Shown: positions 27,395 through 35,796 of the stretch, one piece after another
Numbering within the stretch: the first letter of the stretch is position 1
Layout of the letters: every line of letters starts with the position of its first letter
DNA from: Polaribacter sp.
Lineage (GTDB): Bacteria > Bacteroidota > Bacteroidia > Flavobacteriales > Flavobacteriaceae
Reading direction: 5' to 3'
NCBI RefSeq assembly: GCF_024639685.1
Contig: NZ_JAHEHX010000021.1
Location: 265,273 to 329,272 of the forward strand
Length of the DNA stretch: 64,000 bases
Program-made: the position numbers and the translations under genes
The notes under the pieces: model-generated
Databases searched by the model: none
Told to the model about the DNA's origin: nothing
Seen by the model: only the letters and a program-made list of their open reading frames with translations

Positions 27395-27427
27395 TTGAGT
27401 ACTTTTAGGAATGTTTTAATATTTTTG
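27395..27427 (+). promoter_or_regulatory. Promoter of the T9SS plug gene, abutting its start codon
   Basis: TTG (27395-27397), 22 bases, then TATTTTTG (27420-27427): a complete Bacteroidota promoter. Only five bases separate it from the ATG at 27433, so transcription should begin at or within a few bases of the start codon. Confidence 0.65.
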
Positions 27428-27432
27428 TAACT

Positions 27433-28650
27433 ATGATTAAATCCTTAATTTCTTTGTATTTTGCATTTTTCAGTTGCATTCTTTATAGTCAAGAAATAAA
27501 ATCAATTCTTTTAAGACCACTAGCAAAAAACACCTACACTACAATAGTACCTTTAGGTACAGTTTTAGAATTATCTTTTGACGATTTAGAGGCCGATGGA
27601 AAAGATTATCGCTATAAGATTGAGCACATGAACCATGATTGGAAGAAAAGCAGACTTCTATCTAGTCAATTTATTAACGGCTTTAACGAGAACAGTATAA
27701 TTAATGTAACAAATTCTTTTAATACTCTTCAAAGTTATACGCATTACGAAGTTCAATTTCCAAATAGAAATACAGTAATAACAAAAAGTGGTAACTACTT
27801 AGTATCTGTATTAGACGACTACGACACTGTACTTTTTTCAAGACGATTTGTATTGTGCGAAAATTTGGCAACCATAGGATTACAAGTTAGTAGAAGCAGA
27901 GATACTAAAAATTTAAATACACAACAAACATTAGAGTTTAGTATAAACTACCCAGGTCTGAGAATTAACAACCCTCTACAAGAAGTGAATGTTACCTTGA
28001 TTAAAAATGACAATTGGAACGAAACCATTAACAACTTACAACCAACGTTCTTTAAACCAAAACAGCTAAAATACACCTACACCAACAAAACAAACTTTTG
28101 GGGCGGAAATGAATACTTAAATTTTGACAGTAAACTATTAAGAAATAAAAGTATTAATATTACAAAAGTAGAGAAAGGGACTACTTTTAATCATTATGTA
28201 TACCCCTACCAATATAAAACAAACTTAACATATAGCTATAACCCAGACATTAACGGACAATTTGTTTTTAGAAGTTTAGAAGAAAATGATGCAAAAACAG
28301 AAGCAGATTATGTACGCATGCATTTTACACTTCAAACAGAAAGTACTTTTCCTAATAAGAAAATACACGTTTATGGCGCTTTTAATAATTTTGAAATCGA
28401 AAAAGAAACCGAACTTTTTTATGACTATAAAACAAAATCATACACAGGTAATTTTTTACTAAAACAAGGTTTTTACAACTATACTTATGCAACAGTAAAC
28501 CAATACAATCAAGTAGACATTAATGAAATAAACGGGACATTTTTCCAGACTGAAAATCAATATGCAGTAATTGTATATTTTAGACCTTTTGGAAGTTTAT
28601 ACGATAGAGTTATTGGTGTTGGCACCTATAATTTTAACCAAAATAGATAA
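27433..28650 (+). CDS. Type IX secretion plug-domain protein (DUF5103)
   Basis: 405 residues with a signal peptide (MIKSLISLYFAFFSCILYSQ). N-terminal beta domain from about 22 to 140 (SILLRPLAKNTYTTIVPLGTVLELSFDDL; YRYKIEHMNHDW) and a C-terminal immunoglobulin-like domain near 300-400. The family includes the Plug protein that seals the SprA outer-membrane pore of the type IX secretion system in F. johnsoniae. The secretion substrates with sorting tails in this window (GH16 enzyme, the 40 kb remnant) would use that system. Start fixed by the signal peptide. Confidence 0.85.
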   Translation: MIKSLISLYFAFFSCILYSQEIKSILLRPLAKNTYTTIVPLGTVLELSFDDLEADGKDYRYKIEHMNHDWKKSRLLSSQFINGFNENSIINVTNSFNTLQSYTHYEVQFPNRNTVITKSGNYLVSVLDDYDTVLFSRRFVLCENLATIGLQVSRSRDTKNLNTQQTLEFSINYPGLRINNPLQEVNVTLIKNDNWNETINNLQPTFFKPKQLKYTYTNKTNFWGGNEYLNFDSKLLRNKSINITKVEKGTTFNHYVYPYQYKTNLTYSYNPDINGQFVFRSLEENDAKTEADYVRMHFTLQTESTFPNKKIHVYGAFNNFEIEKETELFYDYKTKSYTGNFLLKQGFYNYTYATVNQYNQVDINEINGTFFQTENQYAVIVYFRPFGSLYDRVIGVGTYNFNQNR

Positions 28651-28700
28651 ACCTACAATACACTTGTGTTCATTTATAAAAAAAACTACTTTTACTACGT

Positions 28701-29087
28701 ATGGTTCAGCAAGTAACAAAAGGAATTAAAATATCTGTTAAAACAAAGTTTAACGGAGTAAGCTATAGAGATACTAAGCTTTATTATGTTTTTGCATATC
28801 ACATAACGATTGAAAATAATTCTTCAGAGACAGTTGAGCTTACGTCTCGTTTTTGGAAAATATACGATTCTTTAAATAAGATAGAAATTGTAGCCGGTAA
28901 AGGTGTTGTTGGTCAAACACCTGTCTTACAACCCAAAGAACATTACGCCTACAGCTCTGGTTGTTTTCTGATATCTACTATTGGTGCAATGACCGGTTAT
29001 TTCACCATGCAAAACACCAATACCTTAGAAGAATTTAAAGTATTAATACCAACATTTCAACTAATAACGCCACTCTCATCAAACTAA
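28701..29087 (+). CDS. apaG: ApaG domain protein
   Basis: 128 residues covering the whole ApaG/F-box-associated beta-sandwich: YVFAYHITIENNSSETVELTSRFWKIYD, VVGQTPVLQPKEHYAYSSGC and GAMTGYFTM are the family blocks. ApaG was named after the E. coli ksgA-apaGH operon; its biochemical role is unsettled. The DUF3667 reading frame opens inside its 3' end. Confidence 0.93.
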   Translation: MVQQVTKGIKISVKTKFNGVSYRDTKLYYVFAYHITIENNSSETVELTSRFWKIYDSLNKIEIVAGKGVVGQTPVLQPKEHYAYSSGCFLISTIGAMTGYFTMQNTNTLEEFKVLIPTFQLITPLSSN

Positions 29088-29113
29088 CAAAAGAAAAAAA
29101 TAAAGTAAGTAAG

Positions 29114-30238
29114 ATTAAAGATGCTGCATGTTTAAATTGTGGATACCCGTTTTATGGTAGCGAAAACTTTTGTCCTGAATGCGGACAAGCTAACAAGGGT
29201 AACAAAATCACTTTTTTAATCTTCGTAAAAGACATTTTTAACGGACTCTTTAACCTTGAAGCTAAATTCTGGAATACTCTTATTTCTCTTCTTATTAAAC
29301 CCGGACAAGTTTCTAAAGAATATATTCAAGGTAAAAGGCAACGTTACTCAAATCCATTTCGATTCTATTTAACTGTTTCTATCGTTTTTTTCTTACTCAT
29401 AGGTTTATACAAAACAGTTCAAAAATATGAAGCTTTAGCTAGCAATGAAACAGAAGAAATTGCTATTAAAAAAATACCAAAGAAAAAAAACAAGGCTAAA
29501 GAACTTACACAAAAAGAAATCGACTCTATAAAAACTGAAGTGAATACTGAAATGAAAAATTTCATGATTCCTATTCCAGAAAAGATGCGAGAAAATATTC
29601 TAATCGAAATAGAAAATGAAGTAAAAAAAGACACTGATTTAGACAGTATAAAAAAAGAGGTTAAAAATAAAAAGCGTACTATAGATACTGACTTAGGCAC
29701 TAAACTAGAGATCTTCATGGAGTATGTTAAAAAAAATCCAGAGGCTAACATTAACAAAGCACTAGATACTTTAGGATATCAAAAGAACTTTACCAATCGA
29801 TTTTTATTTACAAGAGCAGAAAGCATAAATGCTTTTTCAGAAAACAAAGAAACGAGAGCTCAATTTTTTAACCAAATCTTATCTTATGGGTCAATTGCTT
29901 TATTTATATTCCTACCCATTTTTACACTATTCTTAAAGCTTTATTACATTAGAAGAAAATATACCTATGTAGATCACCTCATCTTTGTATTTCACGTACA
30001 AACTGTGTTTTTTATGTTATTTGCCTTTTACTTTATTTTTATGATACTAAAACTTTCTCCTCTACTTTGGATATTTTTAGCATTATTCTTAGTCTATTTG
30101 TATCTAGCAATGAAAAAATTTTATGAGCAAGGATATTTTAAAACGTTCCTCAAGTTTTTATTATTAAATGCAAGTTTTAGCTTTATTGCTTCCATTGGAG
30201 TTATCATAGTATTTCTAATATCATTCGCTTTTTTTTAA
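29114..30238 (+). CDS. DUF3667 membrane protein with zinc ribbon; no normal start codon
   Basis: The frame is open from 29039 to the stop at 30238. It encodes a zinc ribbon (CLNC...CPECG, first cysteine codon at 29129), then the family core (FNLEAKFWNTL, KPGQVSKEYIQGKR, NPFRFYLTVSIVFF) and four or five membrane helices. There is no ATG, GTG or TTG before GTG 29540, which would delete the ribbon and the core. The protein must start upstream: ATT at 29114 is the best near-cognate codon, or CTA 29084, which overlaps the apaG stop and aligns with the usual MTKEK-type start. Rare initiation, coupling to apaG, or a sequence error are all possible. Function unknown. Confidence 0.65.
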   Translation: MKDAACLNCGYPFYGSENFCPECGQANKGNKITFLIFVKDIFNGLFNLEAKFWNTLISLLIKPGQVSKEYIQGKRQRYSNPFRFYLTVSIVFFLLIGLYKTVQKYEALASNETEEIAIKKIPKKKNKAKELTQKEIDSIKTEVNTEMKNFMIPIPEKMRENILIEIENEVKKDTDLDSIKKEVKNKKRTIDTDLGTKLEIFMEYVKKNPEANINKALDTLGYQKNFTNRFLFTRAESINAFSENKETRAQFFNQILSYGSIALFIFLPIFTLFLKLYYIRRKYTYVDHLIFVFHVQTVFFMLFAFYFIFMILKLSPLLWIFLALFLVYLYLAMKKFYEQGYFKTFLKFLLLNASFSFIASIGVIIVFLISFAFF

Positions 30239-30259
30239 ACCAATAAAATTTTTAAAATA

Positions 30260-32224
30260 CTATCTCCTTCTTTTTTTTGAAGAAGTACGGGTTACTTTCT
30301 TTTTTCTTCTGTTAAAAGGTACAGCGTCATCAAAAGTATTTTTAGCTGCTTTTGCCTTTTTATTTTTTTGCCAAGACTTGTTTTCAGGCAACAATACATT
30401 CAATAAATCTTGTCTACCAACTTTATTAAGTGTCTTTTTAATCCAATCTTTATTTTCTTTTTTGTACCAAAAGAAAAATTTATGCTGGTCTTCTTTTTCC
30501 TTTTTTGTTTTAGGTGTTCTTGTTGGCTTTAATGTATACGGATGATAACCCGAATAATAAATTACAGTTGCTACTGTCATTGGAGTAGGTGTAAACCCCT
30601 GAACTTGCTCTAACTGAAAACCCATATCTTTAGTTTCGGCAGCTAAATTTGCCATATCTTCTACTTCGCTTGCTGGGTGACTAGATATAAAGTAGGGAAT
30701 TAATTGTAGGTTTAATTTTCTCTTGATGTTGATTTTATCAAAACGTTCTTTAAACTTATGGAAATAAGTAAAAGATGGTTTACGCATCAACTTTAAAACA
30801 GGGTCTGAGGTATGTTCTGGAGCTACTTTTAAACGTCCAGAGACATGCTTTGTCATTACCTCCTCTGTATAAGTATCTAACTCTTTTGGATCTGCATTTT
30901 TGTTAAATTCTGGCACTAACATATCGTGTCGAATTCCACTACCTATAAAAGATTTTTTTACTTTTGAGTGCTTGTCTACTGCTTGGTATAAATCGGTTAA
31001 TGGCTTATGAGAAGTATCTAAATTAGAACAAATAACAGGCGATATACAACTAGGTGCAACACATTTATCGCAAATAGATTGAACTTTACCTTTCATTTGA
31101 TACATATTTGCAGAAGGGCCTCCAATGTCTGACAAATAACCTTTAAAGTCTGGCATATTTGCAACCTTATCTACTTCTTTTAAAACAGATTCTTGGCTTC
31201 TACTAGCAATAAACTTTCCTTGATGCGCAGAAATTGTACAAAAGCTACAACCACCAAAACAACCTCTATGGATGTTAATCGAAAATTTAATCATTTCAAA
31301 AGCTGGTATTGGACCACGTTTGTCATATTTAGGATGTGGTAATCTTGTATAAGGCAAATCAAAAGAACCATCTATTTCCTTTTCTGTCATTGTAGGAAAA
31401 GGCGGATTTATCAACAATGTTCTTCCTTTTACATCTTGTAAAATTCTTCTTGCTTTTAATTTATTTGACTCTTGTTCTATCACTTTAAAATTAGAAGCAA
31501 AGGTCTTTTTATCTTTTAAACAAGCCTCATGAGAATTGATTGTTATATCTTCGCAATCATTAATTACAGGTAATTTTTCTGCTTTCTGATCTACTAAAAC
31601 TGCTGTTTGTTTTATATTCTTTAAACTAGAAAATGGCACTCCTTTTTGTAATAAAGTTACAATTTCTCGTAAAGGTTGCTCACCCATTCCATAAACTAAC
31701 ATATCTGCTTTAGAGGTCTCTAAAATAGTAGGCATTAACTCGTCTGACCAGTAATCATAATGAGTTACTCGTCTTAAAGAGGCTTCTATACCTCCAATTA
31801 ATAAGGGTACGTCTGGGAATTTATCTTTTAATATGTTGGAATAAACAGAAGTTGCATAATCTGGTCTGAACCCTTTATCACCATTTGGAGTATATGCGTC
31901 TTTATCTCTTCTTTTTTTACTTGCTGTGTAGTTAGAAACCATTGGATCCATACAACCCCCTGTACATCCAAAAAATAATCTTGGCTTTCCAAGTTTTTCG
32001 AAATCTTGTAAATTATCATTCACATTGGGTTGTGGAACAATAGCTACTCGTAAACCATAACTTTCTAAAATACGTCCAATAACTGCAGGACCAAAAGAGG
32101 GATGATCTACATAGGCATCTCCACTGAATAAAATAACATCTAATTGCTCCCATCCACGAATTTTAACTTCCCTGTTTGTGGTTGGTAACCAATCTGTTAA
32201 TTGATGTTTTTTTGTTTCTTGCAT
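30260..32224 (-). CDS. YgiQ family radical SAM protein
   Basis: 654 residues. The N-terminal cobalamin-like region (about 1-280) contains GDAYVDHPSFGPAVIGRILE. The radical SAM domain has the 4Fe-4S motif CFGGCSFC near residue 320 and SDIGGPSANMY. An additional cysteine group (CDKCVAPSCISPVIC) lies near 385, and the C-terminal domain is strongly Lys-rich. The family is widespread but its reaction is unknown. The transcript probably begins almost at the ATG (see promoter). Confidence 0.92.
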   Translation of the reverse strand: MQETKKHQLTDWLPTTNREVKIRGWEQLDVILFSGDAYVDHPSFGPAVIGRILESYGLRVAIVPQPNVNDNLQDFEKLGKPRLFFGCTGGCMDPMVSNYTASKKRRDKDAYTPNGDKGFRPDYATSVYSNILKDKFPDVPLLIGGIEASLRRVTHYDYWSDELMPTILETSKADMLVYGMGEQPLREIVTLLQKGVPFSSLKNIKQTAVLVDQKAEKLPVINDCEDITINSHEACLKDKKTFASNFKVIEQESNKLKARRILQDVKGRTLLINPPFPTMTEKEIDGSFDLPYTRLPHPKYDKRGPIPAFEMIKFSINIHRGCFGGCSFCTISAHQGKFIASRSQESVLKEVDKVANMPDFKGYLSDIGGPSANMYQMKGKVQSICDKCVAPSCISPVICSNLDTSHKPLTDLYQAVDKHSKVKKSFIGSGIRHDMLVPEFNKNADPKELDTYTEEVMTKHVSGRLKVAPEHTSDPVLKLMRKPSFTYFHKFKERFDKINIKRKLNLQLIPYFISSHPASEVEDMANLAAETKDMGFQLEQVQGFTPTPMTVATVIYYSGYHPYTLKPTRTPKTKKEKEDQHKFFFWYKKENKDWIKKTLNKVGRQDLLNVLLPENKSWQKNKKAKAAKNTFDDAVPFNRRKKKVTRTSSKKRRR

Positions 32225-32230
32225 AGTTTA

Positions 32231-32258
32231 CAAAAATACATAGAAAATTTGTGATCAA
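32231..32258 (-). promoter_or_regulatory. Promoter of ygiQ-like gene, abutting its start codon
   Basis: On the minus strand TTG (32258-32256), 17 bases, TATTTTTG (32238-32231), then TAAACT and the ATG at 32224. The layout is almost the same as at 27420-27435. Confidence 0.6.
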
Positions 32259-32293
32259 AAACTTATTTACAAATGTCTTTTGGCTAATTTTTT

Positions 32294-32380
32294 AGAGCTA
32301 TTTCCTGCTTTCACTTCTCGCTTTTTTCGTTCCTCAAAAGAGCTCAGACAAATCGTTCAATAAGGCTAAACATACTTATT
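32294..32380. repeat. Intergenic element, copy B
   Basis: AGCTATTTCCTGCTTT at 32296-32311 and TTCAATAAGGCTAAAC ending at 32371, matching the two ends of the element at 15895-15968. Block-to-block distance is 68 bases here and 66 there. The middle differs but is T-rich in both. It lies between folP and the YgiQ gene. Confidence 0.55.
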
Positions 32381-32396
32381 CAGTGAAGTTCTAATA

Positions 32397-33233
32397 TTAG
32401 CCAATTACCTGTTCAACAATCTTAACAGCTTCTACAGCTTCTTTTACATCATGCACTCGTAAAATATTTGCACCATTTAATAATGCAATTGTATTTGCAG
32501 AAGTTGTTGCATTCAAGGCTTCTTGAGCGGAAATATCTAACGTTTTGTACAACATCGATTTTCTTGAAACTCCTGCTAAAATTGGAGCATCTAAACTTTT
32601 AAAAAGTTCTAAGTTCTTTAAAATTTCGAAATTATGCGCTATTGTTTTACCAAATCCAAATCCAACATCTATTAACACATCATTTACTTTTAGTTGATGT
32701 AACTTGAATATTTTCGCAGCAAAAAAAGAAATGATTTCTTTAGTCACATCTTCATAAACAGGATTTTGTTGCATATTTTGTGGAGTTCCTAACATGTGCA
32801 TTAAAATGTAAGGAACTTGTAATTCTGAAACCGTGTTAAACATATTTGCATCCATATTGCCTCCAGAAATATCGTTAATTATAGCAGCTCCATGCTGTAT
32901 ACCTTCTTTTGCTATTCTACTTCTAAACGTATCTACAGAGATAATAATTTGAGGAAATTCTTTTAATAACAAACCCATCACAGGCATAATTCTACTTAGC
33001 TCTTCTTCTTCAGACACATGATCTGCTCCTGGCCTAGATGAATAAGCGCCTACATCAATAAAAGTAGCTCCTTCTACTAGCATTTTTTCTACCTGCCTTA
33101 AAATTGCTGTCTCGTTTTTGTACTTTCCTCCGTCAAAAAAAGAATCTGGAGTAATATTTAAAACACCCATTACTTTAGGTGTGCTTAAATCTGTTAAATT
33201 TCCTTTGCAATTTATAGTCATGTTATTGAACAA
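32397..33233 (-). CDS. folP: Dihydropteroate synthase
   Basis: 278 residues of a TIM barrel that joins p-aminobenzoate to dihydropterin diphosphate in folate synthesis, the sulfonamide target. Motifs: MGVLNITPDSFFDGG (about 22-36), GATFIDVGAYSSRPGA, IISVDTFRS, IINDISGG, DVGFGFGKT and AGVSRKSML. The ATG used here overlaps the upstream gene by 11 bases; MTINCKGN four codons later is another possible start. Confidence 0.96.
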   Translation of the reverse strand: MFNNMTINCKGNLTDLSTPKVMGVLNITPDSFFDGGKYKNETAILRQVEKMLVEGATFIDVGAYSSRPGADHVSEEEELSRIMPVMGLLLKEFPQIIISVDTFRSRIAKEGIQHGAAIINDISGGNMDANMFNTVSELQVPYILMHMLGTPQNMQQNPVYEDVTKEIISFFAAKIFKLHQLKVNDVLIDVGFGFGKTIAHNFEILKNLELFKSLDAPILAGVSRKSMLYKTLDISAQEALNATTSANTIALLNGANILRVHDVKEAVEAVKIVEQVIG

Positions 33234-33807
33234 CCTTTTGAATTACATTTCTTTTTTTTGGTGCCTTATATTGTTGCATTTTCTGCATTAACTCTTCTAT
33301 TGAATCTGCGACTAACAATAATTTTTTATTTTCAGGTTTTATATAACCTTCTGCAATCATATGATCTATCTGTGCTAAAATAGCATTAAAAAAACCATTA
33401 CTATTTAAAAGTCCGATTGGTTTTTGCTCAATTTGCAATTGACTTAAAGTCAACACTTCAAACAATTCATCTAAAGTTCCAAAACCACCAGGAAGCGTAA
33501 TATAACCATCTGCTAACTGACTCATAAGCACCTTACGCTTACTCATTGTTTTACAAACAATCATCTCCTCTACATTAGGGTGTATTACTTCTTCTTTTTC
33601 TAAAAGCTTTGGAATTACTCCTATTACCTCTCCTTGTTGTGCTAAAATAGTATCTGCCAAAACACCCATCATTCCTATTTTTCCTCCACCGTAAACTAAA
33701 CCTATTTCGTGCTTTGCAAAATAATACCCAAGAGCTATAGCTGCATCTTTATATGACGATTTATACCCAAGACTAGAACCACAAAAAACAACAACTCTTT
33801 TCATCAA
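33223..33807 (-). CDS. LOG-family (TIGR00730) phosphoribohydrolase-like protein
   Basis: 194 residues, Rossmann fold. GSSLGYKSSY and GLVYGGGKIGMMG at the N-terminal half, then PGGFGTLDELFEVLT near 102-116, which is the PGGxGTxxE signature of the 'lonely guy' family. Characterised members hydrolyse nucleoside 5'-monophosphates such as cytokinin ribotides; the bacterial role is probably nucleotide salvage. It is upstream of and overlapping folP. Confidence 0.88.
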   Translation of the reverse strand: MMKRVVVFCGSSLGYKSSYKDAAIALGYYFAKHEIGLVYGGGKIGMMGVLADTILAQQGEVIGVIPKLLEKEEVIHPNVEEMIVCKTMSKRKVLMSQLADGYITLPGGFGTLDELFEVLTLSQLQIEQKPIGLLNSNGFFNAILAQIDHMIAEGYIKPENKKLLLVADSIEELMQKMQQYKAPKKRNVIQKVVQ

Positions 33808-33857
33808 ATCAGAAATAATTTCATGGTAAAAATAAATGAAATAGCCCTAAGATTTAC

Positions 33858-33865
33858 TACATTTG
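33858..33865 (+). promoter_or_regulatory. -7 box for the DUF1599 gene
   Basis: TACATTTG, full match to TAnnTTTG. It contains the TTG at 33863 that begins the longest reading frame, which argues that the true start is the ATG at 33887, 21 bases downstream. Confidence 0.5.
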
Positions 33866-33886
33866 ATAAATTCTTTTATTAAAATA

Positions 33887-34420
33887 ATGCAAGAGACCTC
33901 AAAACAATATGACGCTGTAGTTGAAGAATGCAGGAATTTATTTATTAAAAAAATGTCTGATTACGGAAGTGCTTGGCGCATTTTACGTTTACCTTCATTA
34001 ACAGATCAGATTTATATAAAATCACAACGAATTCGACAATTACAAGAAAACGAAGTTCGTAAGGTAGATGAAGGTATTAAACCAGAATTTATTGGTATAA
34101 TAAACTACTCAATTATGGCTTTAGTACAATTAGAAAAAGGAGTGGTTGAAAACCCAGATTTATCTACAGAAGCAGCAACTCTATTGTATGACAAGCATCT
34201 AAAAATCACTAAAGATTTAATGCTAAACAAAAATCATGATTATGGAGAAGCTTGGAGAGATATGCGTGTATCTAGTTTAACAGATTTAATTTTACAGAAA
34301 TTATTACGCGTAAAACAAATTGAGGATAACAAAGGGAAAACCATAGTATCTGAAGGCATTGATGCTAACTACCAGGATATGATTAACTATGCTATTTTTG
34401 CAATGATTCACTTGGCATAA
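33887..34420 (+). CDS. DUF1599 protein, internally duplicated
   Basis: 177 residues from ATG 33887 (MQETSKQYD). Two tandem copies of one domain are plain: KKMSDYGSAWRILRLPSLTDQIYIKSQRI ... IINYSIMALVQLE and LNKNHDYGEAWRDMRVSSLTDLILQKLLRV ... MINYAIFAMIHLA. The family is known as nucleotide-modification-associated domain 1 and is suspected to act on nucleotides. Convergent evolution is excluded by the shared DYGxAWR and SLTD blocks. It is the first gene of a rightward run. Confidence 0.85.
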   Translation: MQETSKQYDAVVEECRNLFIKKMSDYGSAWRILRLPSLTDQIYIKSQRIRQLQENEVRKVDEGIKPEFIGIINYSIMALVQLEKGVVENPDLSTEAATLLYDKHLKITKDLMLNKNHDYGEAWRDMRVSSLTDLILQKLLRVKQIEDNKGKTIVSEGIDANYQDMINYAIFAMIHLA

Positions 34421-34454
34421 TACCTGATATGTTTTACCTTTTAAATTAAAATTT

Positions 34455-35417
34455 ATGAAAATACTTGTTCAAATTGCTAGGGTACTTGTTGGTGGTCTTT
34501 TTATATTTTCGGGATTCGTAAAATTAGTAGACCCTATTGGCTCCCAGTACAAATTTGAAGAGTATTTTTCTGAAGGTGTATTGAATTTAGAGTTCTTAAT
34601 TCCGTATGCTTTACCTTTTGCCATCTTTTTAATTATTGCAGAGATTGTTTTAGGGTTTGCGCTATTAGTGGGTTGGAAAGTAAAGTTTACCGTAAACAGT
34701 TTAAAACTAATAATTCTTTTCTTCCTCTTTTTAACCTGGTATTCTGCGTATTACAACAAGGTAACCGACTGTGGTTGTTTTGGAGATGCTATTAAACTCT
34801 CTCCTTGGGAAACATTTTGGAAAGATGTAATTCTTACTATCTTAATATTTTTTATAGGTTTCAAGATAAAGTTTATCAATCGTGTTTTTGTTAGAAACAA
34901 CAATGGGTTTGTTGTTTTTTTATCTTTAATAGTGTCTGCTACAATTACCTGGTATGTGCTGGTAAACTTGCCTATAATTGACTTTAGAGCCTATGCTGTA
35001 GGTAAAAACATCCCAAAGGGAATGGAATATAAAAATGATGGAAGTATACCTCCTATTCATGATTTCTTTTTGGAAGATGCTCAAAACGATTTAGCACCTG
35101 AAATCTTGAAAATGGACAAAGTGCTACTCATTATTATGCCTAGTTTAGAAAAATCTGATTTTAAAGCATTTCCAAATATCATAGAAACTGTAATGCAAGC
35201 AAAACAAAAAGGATATAAGGTTTACGGAGTATCTGCATCTTTTGCTGACATTATAGAACTTACCAAAAAACGCTATAAACTAGATTTCGAATTTCTATTT
35301 TGCGATGAAACAACTTTAAAAACAATGATTAGAGCTAATCCTGGAATTATGATTTTAAATAAAGGGACCATTGTTACCAAAAAGAATTGGAGAAATATTG
35401 ATGAATTAGAGCTGTAA
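34455..35417 (+). CDS. DoxX/MauE-like membrane protein with thioredoxin-like end
   Basis: 320 residues. Four helices in the first 150 residues form a DoxX/MauE-like unit (VLVGGLFIFSGFVKLVDPIGS at the start, VTDCGCFGDAIKLSPWETFWKD near 104-125). A fifth helix is near 155, and a soluble domain of about 170 residues on the far side resembles thioredoxin folds but shows no CxxC. MauE-type proteins supply redox for disulfide formation or transfer; the CGCFG motif is typical. Its stop and the crcB start share one base (TAATG), so the two are coupled. Confidence 0.8.
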   Translation: MKILVQIARVLVGGLFIFSGFVKLVDPIGSQYKFEEYFSEGVLNLEFLIPYALPFAIFLIIAEIVLGFALLVGWKVKFTVNSLKLIILFFLFLTWYSAYYNKVTDCGCFGDAIKLSPWETFWKDVILTILIFFIGFKIKFINRVFVRNNNGFVVFLSLIVSATITWYVLVNLPIIDFRAYAVGKNIPKGMEYKNDGSIPPIHDFFLEDAQNDLAPEILKMDKVLLIIMPSLEKSDFKAFPNIIETVMQAKQKGYKVYGVSASFADIIELTKKRYKLDFEFLFCDETTLKTMIRANPGIMILNKGTIVTKKNWRNIDELEL

Positions 35418-35782
35418 TGAAAAACCTACTTTTTGTTTTTATTGGTGGTGGCTTTGGTAGCGTTCTTCGCTATTGTATTAGTAAATGGCTAAACAATACA
35501 GAAACAGGTATACCTTATGGTACATTTGCAGTTAACATTTTAGGAAGCTTTCTAATTGGACTAATTTTAGGTTATGCTGCAAAAACCGATACTATTTCTG
35601 ATAATCACACTTTGCTCTTAGCAACTGGTTTTTGTGGTGGCTTTACTACCTTTTCTACGTTTGCCTACGAAAACCACGTGTTTTTAAAATCAGGAGATTT
35701 TAGCTCTTTTGCTTTTTATACCATAGCAAGTTTTGCAATTGGTTTTTTAGCTGTATTTGCTGGCGTGTATGTTATCAAATAA
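35417..35782 (+). CDS. crcB: Fluoride efflux channel CrcB/Fluc
   Basis: 121 residues and four membrane helices. Landmarks: GGGFGSVLRYCISKW near the start, GTFAVNILGSFLIGL with the conserved Asn in helix 2, and GFCGGFTTFSTFAYE near 75-90. Functions as an antiparallel dimer that exports F-. No fluoride riboswitch is visible upstream, since it follows directly on the DoxX-like gene. Confidence 0.95.
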   Translation: MKNLLFVFIGGGFGSVLRYCISKWLNNTETGIPYGTFAVNILGSFLIGLILGYAAKTDTISDNHTLLLATGFCGGFTTFSTFAYENHVFLKSGDFSSFAFYTIASFAIGFLAVFAGVYVIK

Positions 35783-35796
35783 ATCCAAATTTTAAA

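Noticed and set aside
29419..29757. Minus-strand ORF of 112 codons inside the DUF3667 gene
   Set aside because: Shadow: the plus-strand frame encodes recognisable DUF3667 sequence over the same bases.
29540..30238. DUF3667 gene starting at GTG 29540
   Set aside because: This start would discard the zinc ribbon and the most conserved membrane-proximal core, both encoded in the same open frame upstream.
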